A stretch of 64,000 nucleotides of DNA from Phycisphaerales bacterium. GTDB taxonomy: Bacteria; Planctomycetota; Phycisphaerae; Phycisphaerales; UBA1924. Of the stretch, positions 42,570 through 50,934 are shown piece after piece; the stretch's first letter is position 1, and each line of letters opens with the position of its first letter. The stretch lies in assembly GCA_020845755.1 (NCBI GenBank), contig JADLFE010000033.1:434001-498000 (forward strand), in the 5' to 3' direction. Below the pieces are notes generated by a model. That model worked only from the letters and a program-made list of their open reading frames with translations. It was not told the origin of the DNA and searched no databases. Both the position numbers and the translations under genes were made by a program.

Positions 42570-42588
42570 CCCCACGCGGAGCGTGGGG
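42570..42588. other. hairpin downstream of the dockerin-like tail
   Basis: CCCCACGC, GGA, GCGTGGGG: a perfect 8-bp stem with a 3-base loop, 26 bases after the stop. No T-run, so a Rho-type end or a repeat palindrome is as likely as an intrinsic terminator. Confidence 0.45.
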
Positions 42589-42627
42589 GTACCCAAGACG
42601 CCCCGCGTCGAGCGAGCGTCCGCACGA

Positions 42628-42633
42628 TATCCT
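42628..42633 (+). promoter_or_regulatory. TANNNT -10-like element of rnpA-yidD
   Basis: TATCCT, 5 bases before the GTG at 42639. There is no Shine-Dalgarno sequence. Confidence 0.5.
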
Positions 42634-42638
42634 TTCCC

Positions 42639-43088
42639 GTGCCTTCGTTGTCGTTTCCGAGGTCGAGGCGACTGACGCACGCGCGCGAGTATCAGGGCGT
42701 GTACGCCTATCGCCTGCGCGCGGTGCGCGGGCCGATGACGCTGTCGATTCGCCCCAATGACCTGCCGCACTGGAGGCTCGGGCTGGCGGTGTCGCGTCGG
42801 GCGGGGACGGCGGTGGCGCGCAATCGTGCCAAGCGTCTGACGCGCGAGGCGTTTCGGCATGCGCAGCACGGGCTGCCCCTGTGGATGGAATCCGGCACGA
42901 GCGCGGGCGGGCAGGCGGGCGGGAGTGATGGCGGCGAGCCGACCGCGCGGGGCTACGACATGGTGGTGTCGTTCCATGGGACCGAGGCGCTCCTGGCGAT
43001 GACGCTCGAGCAATGCCGCCAGTGGCTGGAGGGGCTGGCGGCGGAGTTGCACGCCAGGGCGAGCAAGCGGCGGGAGCGTGGGTCGTGA
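42639..43088 (+). CDS. rnpA: ribonuclease P protein component
   Basis: A 149-residue basic protein that assists RNase P RNA in cutting tRNA leaders. The family start SFPRSRRLTHAREYQGVY and the RNR motif NRAKRLTREAFR are present, followed by the C-terminal helices that end normally. A Gly/Ser insertion (SGTSAGGQAGGSDGGEPT) lies between the RNR helix and the last strand. GTG start at 42639, chosen from the family start and the TATCCT hexamer. The stop overlaps yidD (GTGA). The usual neighbours rpmH and yidC are absent. Confidence 0.93.
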   Translation: MPSLSFPRSRRLTHAREYQGVYAYRLRAVRGPMTLSIRPNDLPHWRLGLAVSRRAGTAVARNRAKRLTREAFRHAQHGLPLWMESGTSAGGQAGGSDGGEPTARGYDMVVSFHGTEALLAMTLEQCRQWLEGLAAELHARASKRRERGS

Positions 43089-43423
43089 GCGGGCGCGGCG
43101 GGTGGCGTGTGTGGGTGCGGCGTGCGAGCGTCTGGCCGCTGATTCTGCTGGTTCGCATCTATCAGGGCACGCTGTCGCCGATCATGGGGCGGCAATGCCG
43201 GTATGTGCCGACGTGCTCGAACTACGCGATCGACGCGCTGAAGGAGTTCGGGCCAATCAGGGGCTCGTGGGTGGCGCTGCGCCGGATTCTGCGATGTCAT
43301 CCCTTTGCTCGGGGCGGGTATGACCCCGCACCGATCCGCGGGAGCGGTCGATTTGTGGATGAAACCGGCGATGACGCGGAATCTGGCGTGAACAGGGGGT
43401 CGGAAGGCGGGCGGGTGAGGTGA
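43085..43423 (+). CDS. yidD: membrane protein insertion efficiency factor
   Basis: A 112-residue membrane-associated protein that helps YidC-dependent insertion. The core LVRIYQGTLSPIMGRQCRYV, CSNYAIDALKEFG and RILRCHPFARGGYDP is fully conserved. GTG start overlapping the rnpA stop (GTGA). The last 25 residues are polar and extend past the usual end. No yidC gene follows. Confidence 0.95.
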   Translation: MSGRGGWRVWVRRASVWPLILLVRIYQGTLSPIMGRQCRYVPTCSNYAIDALKEFGPIRGSWVALRRILRCHPFARGGYDPAPIRGSGRFVDETGDDAESGVNRGSEGGRVR

Positions 43424-43464
43424 ACGGCTGCTAACCTTGCGTTCAAACCGCAGGGGAGTCGTGC

Positions 43465-44058
43465 ATGGCACGTTTGACCGCGCCGAAGCGTCGCGAGCAG
43501 TTGCTGGATACCGCCGCCGAGTTGTTCGCCAGGTCTGGGTACGCGCGGGCGACGACGGCGCAGTTAGCGAAGGCGGCGGGTGTGACCGAGCCCATCATTT
43601 ACAGGCATTTCAAGTCGAAGCGTGACCTGTTCATCGAGTTGATCCGCACGTCGGCGTCGCGGACGCTGGAGGAATGGCAGGCGCTGCTCAAGAGCGCGAA
43701 GGACCCGGCGGAGCGTGTGCGTCGGTTGCTCGACCACAACCCGATGGTGGAGAAGGGGCGGTTCGCGTACCGCGTGCTGCTGCAGGCGATCACGGAGGTG
43801 GACGACACGGAGATCAAGAAGGCCGTGGGAGAGCACATGACGGAACTGCACGCGTTCCTGAAGCGAGAGATCGCGGCGGCGCAGAAGAAGAACAAGGTGC
43901 CGGACGCGACGAGCCCGGAACTGATCGCGTGGATCCTGATCCACATCGGTCTTGGGTATGGCGTGCTGGACGCGCTGGGCGTGCCGCACCAGGGGATGGA
44001 CAAGAAGGGCGTGAGCGTGCGCGACGTTCTGGAACGGAACATGATCCGTGGCGGGTGA
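43465..44058 (+). CDS. TetR family transcriptional regulator
   Basis: A 197-residue one-component regulator. The N-terminal helix-turn-helix is typical (REQLLDTAAELFARSGY, then TTAQLAKAAGVTEPIIYRHF, KSKRDLF). The C-terminal two-thirds are the helical ligand domain with no recognisable ligand motif. GGGGAG lies 7 bases before the ATG. Targets and ligand are unknown; the next gene is 345 bases away, so it may be autoregulated only. Confidence 0.93.
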   Translation: MARLTAPKRREQLLDTAAELFARSGYARATTAQLAKAAGVTEPIIYRHFKSKRDLFIELIRTSASRTLEEWQALLKSAKDPAERVRRLLDHNPMVEKGRFAYRVLLQAITEVDDTEIKKAVGEHMTELHAFLKREIAAAQKKNKVPDATSPELIAWILIHIGLGYGVLDALGVPHQGMDKKGVSVRDVLERNMIRGG

Positions 44059-44403
44059 GGCAGAGCGGGTTTGTGATTCGGCGTTCAGGAGAGTATGAAA
44101 TACGACGCGGAGAACGCGGAGAAGGACGAGTGCGCAGCGGAATCAGAGAAGAGCAGAGGGGCGTGAAGGATCGAGAAAGGCACGGAAGGGAGTACAGGGC
44201 CTGAACTCGACGGGTGAGAAGTAGCGAAGAGCGTTCTGAAACGGACCTGGCATTTCTTTCTCGCGAGCGTCCTGCGCATTTCCCGGATCCCTCTGATTCC
44301 TCTGAATACGGCACTTCTTCGTGATCTTCGGGTCCTTCGAGTTCATCGCGATCCCTGTTGCCTTGCTCCGCGACCTTGGCATTGAAATTCCGGGCGCAAT
44401 CCG
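44059..44403. repeat. degenerate dispersed-repeat-like intergenic region
   Basis: This 345-base gap has no gene. Its first part (about 44098-44200) is purine-rich with ACGCGGAGAACGCGGAG, GAATCAGAG and AGCAGAGG words. Its last part (about 44280-44365) is the pyrimidine-rich counterpart, with CCTCTGATTCCTCTGA and repeated TTCG-rich units. This resembles the left and right arms of a decayed dispersed element and shares the CGCGGAG word with the accB-accC element. The desulfurase promoter must lie near the right end. Confidence 0.5.
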
Positions 44404-45654
44404 ATGATCAACCTCGACCACAACGCGACGACGCCGCCATCGCCGGGCGTGGTGCGCGCGATGGAGCGGGCGCTGGTCGAACTCTGGCACAATCCGTCGA
44501 GCGTGCACCGCGGCGGACAGGCGGCACGCCACGCGGTGGAACTGGCGCGCGCGTCGGTCGCCGCGCTGGTGAACGCCAAGGCGCGTGAGATCATCTTCAC
44601 CAGCGGCGGGACCGAGGCGATCGATCTTGCGATCCGCGGGCGGCTGGAATCGCTCGGATTGGCGAGGGGACAGAACGGCGCGGGCGGGGCGCTCAACATC
44701 GTGACGACGCCGGTCGAGCACCATGCCATCCGCGACCTGTGCGAGCACCTGTCCGGAGGGGCGACGAGCGGCGGGGCGCGGGGGGCGGGCGGGGGGCTGG
44801 CGCGGGTAGAGATTCGTTGGGCGCCGGTGTCGCGCGAGGGCGTGGTGGATGCCGTTGCGTTGGCGGAGTTGATCGACGCGAACACGGCGCTCGTCGTGGT
44901 GCAATCGGCCAACAACGAGACGGGGACGATCCAGCCGATTGATCTCATCATCCAGCGTGTCCGCATGAAGGGCGCGCGGGTGGTGATCGACGCGACACAG
45001 ACGGTGGGCAAGGTGCCGTTTGATGTCCGACGCGACCCGTGCCCGGACGCGGTGGTGTTCTCGCCGCACAAGTTTCACGGGGCCAAGGGCGTTGGTGTGC
45101 TGTGGCTGGCGCCGGGGTTCCGTGTCGTGCCGCAGGTGCGTGGGACGCAGGAACTGGGTCGTCGTGGCGGGACGGAGAACGTGCCGGGGATTGTGGGGGC
45201 GGGTGTGGCGGCGGAGGAAGCGCGCGAGTGGCTCGCCGATGTGTCGCGCCGTCAGGAGATCGCGGCGCTGCGAGATCGATTCGAGGAACTGGTGCTGACG
45301 GGCGTGGCGGGGGCGGTGGTGAACGGGCCGCGTGATCCGGCGGGTGCCGCAACCGATGCGGCACGGCGGCTGTGGAATACAACGAACATCGGGTTCCCGA
45401 GGCTCGAGGCCGAGGCGCTGCTGTTGTTGCTCTCGGAGCGTGGGGTGGCGGCGTCGGCGGGCGCGGCGTGCTCGTCGGGGTCGCTGGAGCCCTCGCCGGT
45501 GCTGTTGGCGATGGGGATCGATCCTGAAACCGCGCACGGTTCGCTCCGATTCAGTCTTGGGCGCGACAGCACGCGCGAGGAGATCGAGCGGGCGGCGTCG
45601 GTGGTGGTGGAGTGCGTGGGTGTGTTGTCCCGATCGGGAAACGTCCGGCGGTGA
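44404..45654 (+). CDS. cysteine desulfurase (NifS/IscS family)
   Basis: A 416-residue PLP enzyme that takes sulfur from cysteine for Fe-S clusters and other thiocofactors. Present are the start INLDHNATTPPSPGV, FTSGGTEAIDLAI, the His of VEHHAI, the PLP lysine in FSPHKFHGAKGVGVL and the catalytic Cys in GAACSSGSLEPS. The Cys loop is the short-extension, IscS/NifS-type form. An insertion (GGATSGGARGAGGG) sits near residue 120. No Shine-Dalgarno sequence. No iscU or sufBCD nearby, so the pathway cannot be specified. Confidence 0.93.
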   Translation: MINLDHNATTPPSPGVVRAMERALVELWHNPSSVHRGGQAARHAVELARASVAALVNAKAREIIFTSGGTEAIDLAIRGRLESLGLARGQNGAGGALNIVTTPVEHHAIRDLCEHLSGGATSGGARGAGGGLARVEIRWAPVSREGVVDAVALAELIDANTALVVVQSANNETGTIQPIDLIIQRVRMKGARVVIDATQTVGKVPFDVRRDPCPDAVVFSPHKFHGAKGVGVLWLAPGFRVVPQVRGTQELGRRGGTENVPGIVGAGVAAEEAREWLADVSRRQEIAALRDRFEELVLTGVAGAVVNGPRDPAGAATDAARRLWNTTNIGFPRLEAEALLLLLSERGVAASAGAACSSGSLEPSPVLLAMGIDPETAHGSLRFSLGRDSTREEIERAASVVVECVGVLSRSGNVRR

Positions 45655-45678
45655 TTCGCCGGGGGCATGATTTGGAGG

Positions 45679-45684
45679 TACGCT
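45679..45684 (+). promoter_or_regulatory. TANNNT -10-like element
   Basis: TACGCT, 7 bases before the ATG at 45692. Confidence 0.4.
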
Positions 45685-45691
45685 TCAGGCC

Positions 45692-46510
45692 ATGAACGCA
45701 AACAACCTCGACGTTGAGTCGTTTGATTCGGAGATCGCGGCCCCGCAGCGGACCAGCATCCTGGCGATCCTGTCGCTGGTGTGCTCGCTGATATGTCTGA
45801 TCCCGGGCACGGGGGTGCTGGCGGCGATTTTCGGGATCTCGGCCCTGGTCGGGATCCGCGGCTCGCGCGGGCGGGTCGGGGGCACGGGCCTGGCGATCGC
45901 CGGGCTGATCGTGGGCCTGCTGTTCACGATGGTGTGGATCGGCATCGCGGTGGGGATGAACGCCCTGATGCAGGAGTTTACGGGCAAACTCGTGGCGCCG
46001 ATGAATCAGGCCATCATCGCGATGGACGCGGGCGATAACACGAAACTGCGCGAGGCGTTGCTCCCCGATGTGAACAACGCCGTCTCGGACCAGCAGATCG
46101 CGGATTTCCGCTCGGCGTACCAGGCCGAACTGGGTTCGTGCAAGGGGATGCCGACGCAGGTCTGGGACTTCTTCTCTGCGTACATGCCGCTGAAGGACCA
46201 GATGCAGCCGCTCCAAGGGCGGAACGACATGATCCCGCTCCCGGTGAATTTCGACAAGGGCCCGGCGCTGGTGGTGCTGTGGATTCGGACCCAGGGCGGG
46301 AATGTGCATGTCGGGCCACAGGGCGAGGACAGACTTCCCTTCAAGAACGTGACGATCTACACGACGACGGGCAAGGAATTCTCGCTGCTCCCGCTGGAGA
46401 AGTCGCTGGTGCCCACGCCCGCTCCGGCCGACCCGGCCCTCCCCCCGCCCGCGCCCGAAGCCCCGGCGGAGAAGCCCGGCGACGCGTCGGCCAAGGAAGG
46501 CGACAAGTAG
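45692..46510 (+). CDS. DUF4190-like membrane protein
   Basis: A 272-residue protein with two close transmembrane helices at about residues 24-46 and 62-90; between them is a short Gly/Arg turn (RGSRGRVGGTG), the pattern of DUF4190 proteins. The large C-terminal region (about 95-245) is soluble and looks like a DUF4878-type or NTF2-like domain. A Pro/Ala-rich tail ends the protein. Function is unknown. It lies 22 bases upstream of mlaF but has its own TACGCT before the start. Confidence 0.65.
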   Translation: MNANNLDVESFDSEIAAPQRTSILAILSLVCSLICLIPGTGVLAAIFGISALVGIRGSRGRVGGTGLAIAGLIVGLLFTMVWIGIAVGMNALMQEFTGKLVAPMNQAIIAMDAGDNTKLREALLPDVNNAVSDQQIADFRSAYQAELGSCKGMPTQVWDFFSAYMPLKDQMQPLQGRNDMIPLPVNFDKGPALVVLWIRTQGGNVHVGPQGEDRLPFKNVTIYTTTGKEFSLLPLEKSLVPTPAPADPALPPPAPEAPAEKPGDASAKEGDK

Positions 46511-46519
46511 CCGGCGTGG

Positions 46520-46525
46520 TATCCT
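46520..46525 (+). promoter_or_regulatory. TANNNT -10-like element of mlaF
   Basis: TATCCT, 7 bases before the ATG at 46533. Confidence 0.45.
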
Positions 46526-46532
46526 GCTCACG

Positions 46533-47417
46533 ATGGCTCCCACGCCGGTCATCTCGTGCTCGGAGGTTGTCAAGCGCTTCGACGGACGCACAGTCCTGGA
46601 CGGCGTGACGCTCGACGTGTTCGCCGGCGAGACCGTGGTCATCATGGGGGGCTCGGGCTGCGGCAAGAGCACGTTCCTGCGGCTCCTGATCGGCTCGCTC
46701 CAGCCCGACGGCGGGCAGATCAGGCTGTTCGGGCATGACATCGCGCACATGGAGCAGAAGGCGTTCAACGACGTACGGAAGCGATTCGGGATCCTGTTCC
46801 AGTCCGGGGCGCTGTTCAATTCGATGACACTGGCCGAGAACGTGGCGCTCCCGATCCGCGAGCACACGGACCTTTCTGAAGAGATCATCGACATCCAGGT
46901 GAAGATCAAACTGGAGTTGGTGGGTCTGCGCGAGCACGCGAGCAAACTCCCGTCGCAGATCTCCGGGGGTATGAAGAAGCGTGCGGGGCTGGCGCGGGCG
47001 CTGGCGCTGGATCCAGAACTCCTGTTCTATGACGAGCCGTCGGCGGGGCTCGACCCGGTGACGAGCGCGGAGATCGACCAACTGATCATCGCGATGTCGC
47101 GCCAGCTCGGCGTGGCGTCGGTGGTGGTGACGCACGAGATGGATTCGGCGTTTTCGATCGCCGACCGGATGGTGATGCTGGACAAGGGGCGTGTGCTGCA
47201 GGTCGGAGAGCGGGCGTGGTTCGACGACCTGCGCCGGCTGAGCGAGGGCGAGGCGGGCGCACTCTCGAAGGACCAGCGGTTGATCCGCCAGTTTTTGCGT
47301 GGCGACGCGGAGGGGCCGTTGTCGGAGCGTCGGTCGCTGTCGAGTTTCGAGGCGGACCTGCTCGGGCCTTCGGTGGCGATCACGCACACGCCGAGTGTGG
47401 AGCCGACACGGCGGTAG
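46533..47417 (+). CDS. mlaF: phospholipid-type ABC transporter ATP-binding protein (MlaF-like)
   Basis: A 294-residue ABC ATPase for lipid transport between the membranes. Walker A is GGSGCGKST, the signature is ISGGMKKRAGLARAL, Walker B LLFYDEPSAGLDP, and the switch His is in VVTHEMDSAF. The GMKKR signature and length match MlaF rather than an amino-acid importer. It is followed by an MlaD-like gene, but the MlaE permease that normally precedes MlaF is not here. The C-terminal 40 residues extend past the ATPase domain. Confidence 0.9.
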   Translation: MAPTPVISCSEVVKRFDGRTVLDGVTLDVFAGETVVIMGGSGCGKSTFLRLLIGSLQPDGGQIRLFGHDIAHMEQKAFNDVRKRFGILFQSGALFNSMTLAENVALPIREHTDLSEEIIDIQVKIKLELVGLREHASKLPSQISGGMKKRAGLARALALDPELLFYDEPSAGLDPVTSAEIDQLIIAMSRQLGVASVVVTHEMDSAFSIADRMVMLDKGRVLQVGERAWFDDLRRLSEGEAGALSKDQRLIRQFLRGDAEGPLSERRSLSSFEADLLGPSVAITHTPSVEPTRR

Positions 47418-47458
47418 GGCGGACTATCCCCCTGCTCGACACGCTTGGGGCGGTCGGG

Positions 47459-47464
47459 TACGCT
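47459..47464 (+). promoter_or_regulatory. TANNNT -10-like element of the mlaD-like gene
   Basis: TACGCT, 6 bases before the ATG at 47471. Confidence 0.45.
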
Positions 47465-47470
47465 CTCGTC

Positions 47471-48772
47471 ATGCCGCGTGTGCCGCAGCGAAACAGTGTG
47501 TTGGCGGGTCTGTTCCTGGTCTCGGGCGTGGTCCTGGCCGTGGTGGTGAGCTTTGTGTTGTCGGGCGTTGGCGACAAACTGGAATCGCGCACGCCGTATC
47601 TTGGGATCTGTACGCTGGCGGACGGGGCGGCGGGGATCAAACCCGGATCGCTGGTGCTTCTGGGCGGGCAGCCGGTGGGGAAGGTCGAGAAGGTTGAACT
47701 GAAGCCCGATCCGGACGCGCCGAGCATGCTGGCGGTCCACGTGATCGCGGGTGTTCGAGCGGAGATTACGCTGTACGACGACGCGGTATTCCACATCGAG
47801 CGGCCGCTGCTCGGTTCTTCCGCGACGATCAACATCTCGGCGATCGGGACGCCGGGGACCACGCCGATCGCGGGCCCGAACCGCGTGCTGGAGGCGGGCG
47901 AGCGTGTTCGGCTGACGCCGGCGCCGCCGTCGTTCCTGGCCCAGGCGGGCTTCGGCGACGAGGAAGTAAAGAAGGTCCAGAAGATCATCGACGACGCGCA
48001 GGTGGCGGTCGAGAACCTGTCGAAGTCGATCGACAAGGCCAGCCCGCGCGTTGAGGCGGCGATCGAGGATGTGGCGGCGTCGGTGGCGGACATCCGCAAA
48101 CAACTCCCCGATTGGACCAGGCGCGTCGACGCGACGCTGGCCAACACGGAGAAGGCCAGCGCGAGGTTCGACCCGCTGGTGGCCGATGCGCAGGCCGGTG
48201 TTGCCGACGCGCGCGGCATCATCAAGAACGTTGGCGAGGACCTGGACCGCTGGGACCCCAAGATCACGAGTATCTTCGACAACGCCGACGCCGCGGTCGC
48301 GAAGGTGAACACGCAGACTGTCGACAAGTTCAACACGGCGTTGGATGAGGCGCGCACGGCGCTCGACGAGTTCACCAATGCCGCAACGTCGACCGGGGCG
48401 CTGGTGAAGGAGCAGAGCCCGAACCTGCGGCGGGCCATGGCCAACGCGCGGCTGATGAGCGACCAACTCAAACTCGCCGCGATCGAGATCCGGAACCAGC
48501 CGTGGCGATTGCTGTATACACCGACGCCCAAGGAATCCGAGGCGACGGTGCTGTACGACGCGACGCGTGCGTACGCGGACGCCGTCAGTGATCTTCGGGC
48601 GGCCAGCGAGGCGCTGGAATCGAGCATGGCCGACGCGCCGGGCGGCGAGGCGGCGGTGGACCGCGCGACGATCGAGGAACTGACGGGGCGGCTACGCGAG
48701 GCGTTCGGGAATTACCGGAGCGCCGAAGATCACCTGATGGACAAACTCGTCAAGACGTCCGGGGCGAAATAG
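47471..48772 (+). CDS. MCE domain lipid-transport protein (MlaD-like)
   Basis: A 433-residue membrane-anchored MCE protein, the periplasmic partner of an MlaF ATPase. A transmembrane anchor lies at about 13-32. The MCE domain follows (about 40-160), with SLVLLGGQPVGKVEKVEL and SATINISAIGTPG. Residues about 170-330 are a long helical stretch of regular repeats (DDAQVAVENLS, ATLANTEKAS), as in long MCE proteins that form a needle or barrel. The last 90 residues are helical. Start at 47471 supported by the TACGCT hexamer and the anchor position. Confidence 0.85.
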   Translation: MPRVPQRNSVLAGLFLVSGVVLAVVVSFVLSGVGDKLESRTPYLGICTLADGAAGIKPGSLVLLGGQPVGKVEKVELKPDPDAPSMLAVHVIAGVRAEITLYDDAVFHIERPLLGSSATINISAIGTPGTTPIAGPNRVLEAGERVRLTPAPPSFLAQAGFGDEEVKKVQKIIDDAQVAVENLSKSIDKASPRVEAAIEDVAASVADIRKQLPDWTRRVDATLANTEKASARFDPLVADAQAGVADARGIIKNVGEDLDRWDPKITSIFDNADAAVAKVNTQTVDKFNTALDEARTALDEFTNAATSTGALVKEQSPNLRRAMANARLMSDQLKLAAIEIRNQPWRLLYTPTPKESEATVLYDATRAYADAVSDLRAASEALESSMADAPGGEAAVDRATIEELTGRLREAFGNYRSAEDHLMDKLVKTSGAK

Positions 48773-48835
48773 GCGGCGGCGAACCCCCAACAATGCTGTG
48801 GGCTCGCGTTGCGCGCCCGCCGGAGGTGGTGGACG

Positions 48836-50068
48836 ATGCGCCAGGAATCGCGATCCGGGTGGTGCTCGAAGTGCACGCGGGCAATGCTCGCGGCGGGGTT
48901 GATTGCCCTGCCGTGGTTCGGGGCGCACGCGCAGCCGGCCAAGGACGGCGCGGCACCCGCGCAAACGGACAACTCCACCAGCGACGCCGCCGACACGACG
49001 CCGGGCTGGCTCGAGCGCATCGGCGCCGGGGCCCGGGCGACAATCGAGAAGTCCGAGGCGATGTACGACCAGTACCTGGGCGAGCGGGCCCCCATGCTGA
49101 TGCTGCGCGGGGCGTACACGCTCGATCCGCTGTCAGTGAAGCCCGGCGCGGACCTGGCCTGGTGCGAGGTCACCCCCGAGTTTGCCATGCCGCCCGGCGT
49201 CGTCGTGCTCGTGCATGGGCTGGACGATCCCGGCACGATCTGGGATGAACTGGTGCCGGTGCTCCGCGACCGCGGCACGACGATCGTTCGATTCGAGTAT
49301 GCCAACGACGGCCCGATTTCCCAGAGCGCCGACGAACTCTTCTGCGCGCTCCAGGCGCTGCACGGCGCCGGCGTGCGTCGTGTCGACCTGGTGTGCCACT
49401 CCATGGGCGGGCTGGTGGCACGCGACACGCTGACGCGACGCGAGTACTACGCCGGAGAGGCCAGGGGCCACCGCGAACTGCCCGACGTGACACGACTGAT
49501 CATGATCGGCACGCCCAACGAGGGCTCGTCGTGGGCGAGGCTTCGCTTCCTCACCGAGGCGCGAGAGCGCCTTGTCCGCTGGTGGGGATCCAAGGACCAC
49601 AACCTCCGCGACCTCGGGCGGTTCGGGCGCGACGGGAGCGGCCAGGCCGGCGACGACCTGCTCCCGGACTCTGAGTTCCTCGCCGAACTGAACTGGCGAC
49701 CGACGCCCAGGGGCGTGAGGATCACGGCGATCGTCGGGCGGATGGCGTCGCCCGCGGACGCAAGGCTGGAGGAACTGCTCGCGCTCCCCGAGGTCCGCGA
49801 GTGGATCGGCGTCACCACCAGCGAACGCCTCGCCGGCGCGGTTGAGGAAGTCTCGCGCGGGCTGGGTGACGGCGTGGTGTCGGTCTCTTCGGCGGCCCCG
49901 GCGTGGGTCAGCGACGTCACCTACGTCGACGCATCCCACCGCCTCATGCTCCGACACTCGGAGATCAGGGACGCGGTGGACGAACTGATCAACAAGGGGA
50001 TTGAATCCGACGCATGGGAGCCGCTCCCCTCGGCGGTGCCGATCATCCTGGATCGGCTGGCAAAGTAG
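48836..50068 (+). CDS. secreted alpha/beta hydrolase, lipase/PGAP1-like
   Basis: A 410-residue exported hydrolase. The signal peptide is long (about residues 1-33, ending AHAQ) with a charged N-region. The oxyanion strand VVVLVHGLDDPG, the nucleophile motif CHSMGG (Ser, with Cys in place of the usual Gly before His), and the late His in VDASHRLML give a full catalytic triad with an Asp near GDGVVS. The fold matches triacylglycerol lipases and PGAP1-like esterases. GGAGGTGG lies just upstream of the chosen ATG at 48836. Confidence 0.82.
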   Translation: MRQESRSGWCSKCTRAMLAAGLIALPWFGAHAQPAKDGAAPAQTDNSTSDAADTTPGWLERIGAGARATIEKSEAMYDQYLGERAPMLMLRGAYTLDPLSVKPGADLAWCEVTPEFAMPPGVVVLVHGLDDPGTIWDELVPVLRDRGTTIVRFEYANDGPISQSADELFCALQALHGAGVRRVDLVCHSMGGLVARDTLTRREYYAGEARGHRELPDVTRLIMIGTPNEGSSWARLRFLTEARERLVRWWGSKDHNLRDLGRFGRDGSGQAGDDLLPDSEFLAELNWRPTPRGVRITAIVGRMASPADARLEELLALPEVREWIGVTTSERLAGAVEEVSRGLGDGVVSVSSAAPAWVSDVTYVDASHRLMLRHSEIRDAVDELINKGIESDAWEPLPSAVPIILDRLAK

Positions 50069-50228
50069 ATGGGGTGAGGCGACAGTCGTCCGTTTGGACG
50101 GAGTATTGAGCCGGCCCGGGCGAGCACGAGGGCATCGGGTTCGGCCCCGGGAATGGGCGTCCCTCGGGGGCGCCGAGTTGTCTCGGCGCTTTGTGACGTG
50201 GTTGCTTCTTCTTGCCCCTCGGCCGCGG

Positions 50229-50234
50229 TACGCT
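50229..50234 (+). promoter_or_regulatory. TANNNT -10-like element
   Basis: TACGCT, 6 bases before the ATG at 50241. Confidence 0.45.
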
Positions 50235-50240
50235 GGATGC

Positions 50241-50906
50241 ATGGCGCAGCGGCGACATCATTACGAGCAGGCGTTCGAGGCACATCTCCGCGCCCAGCGC
50301 GTGCCATATGTCGCGGTGGATGAGGCGCGCAAGGCCTTGCTCCCAGAGGCCGGCGCGATGTCGATCTGCGTGCCGTCGCCCGAAGGGGGCGTGACGCAGA
50401 GCGCGCTCAAGTCGTTCGACTTTGTGATCTACGGGAAGCCGGGCGGGCCCGGTGCTCACGTGTTGGCAGAGGTGAAGGGGCGGCGCGTGGGCAAACGCCC
50501 CTCGGGCGGACGATCTCCCGCGCACGCCGAAGGCGGGCGGGCCTCGGTCAACGCGCGACGCCTGGACTCGTGGGTCACGCTCGAGGACATCGAATCTCTG
50601 CGCGTGTGGGAGCAACTCTTTGGCCCGGAGTTCCGTGCGGCGTTCGTGTTCGTGTATTGGTGCGATGAGGTGATGCCCGACGGCCTGTTCCAGGAGAGTT
50701 TCGAGCACCGCGGGCGTTGGTACGCGGTGCGCGCGGTGCTGGTGGAGGACTACGCGAAAGTAATGCGGACAAGGAGTCCCCGCTGGGGGACGGTGCATGT
50801 CCCGCCGCAGGTATTCGAGCGGATCAGCCAGCCGCTGACGCTCGGGCCCAACGCCCGGCTGACACTGGCGCAGCCGGACGCGCTCCCGCTGCTGGACACG
50901 ATCTGA
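50241..50906 (+). CDS. PD-(D/E)XK nuclease-like protein
   Basis: A 221-residue soluble protein. It opens HHYEQAFEAHLRAQRVPY and DEARKALL, then has SFDFVIYG and, 14 residues later, LAEVKGRR. The Asp followed by Glu-x-Lys is the PD-(D/E)XK nuclease core, as in Holliday junction resolvases. The last 90 residues are beta-rich, with LTLGPNARLTL near the end. I know of similar HY-x-x-AFE proteins in planctomycetes but no named function. It stands alone, with no defence gene next to it. The start was chosen from the family-like N-terminus and the TACGCT hexamer. Confidence 0.68.
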   Translation: MAQRRHHYEQAFEAHLRAQRVPYVAVDEARKALLPEAGAMSICVPSPEGGVTQSALKSFDFVIYGKPGGPGAHVLAEVKGRRVGKRPSGGRSPAHAEGGRASVNARRLDSWVTLEDIESLRVWEQLFGPEFRAAFVFVYWCDEVMPDGLFQESFEHRGRWYAVRAVLVEDYAKVMRTRSPRWGTVHVPPQVFERISQPLTLGPNARLTLAQPDALPLLDTI

Positions 50907-50934
50907 GGGCGTCCCGGCGAAAGGAACTTGGCAC

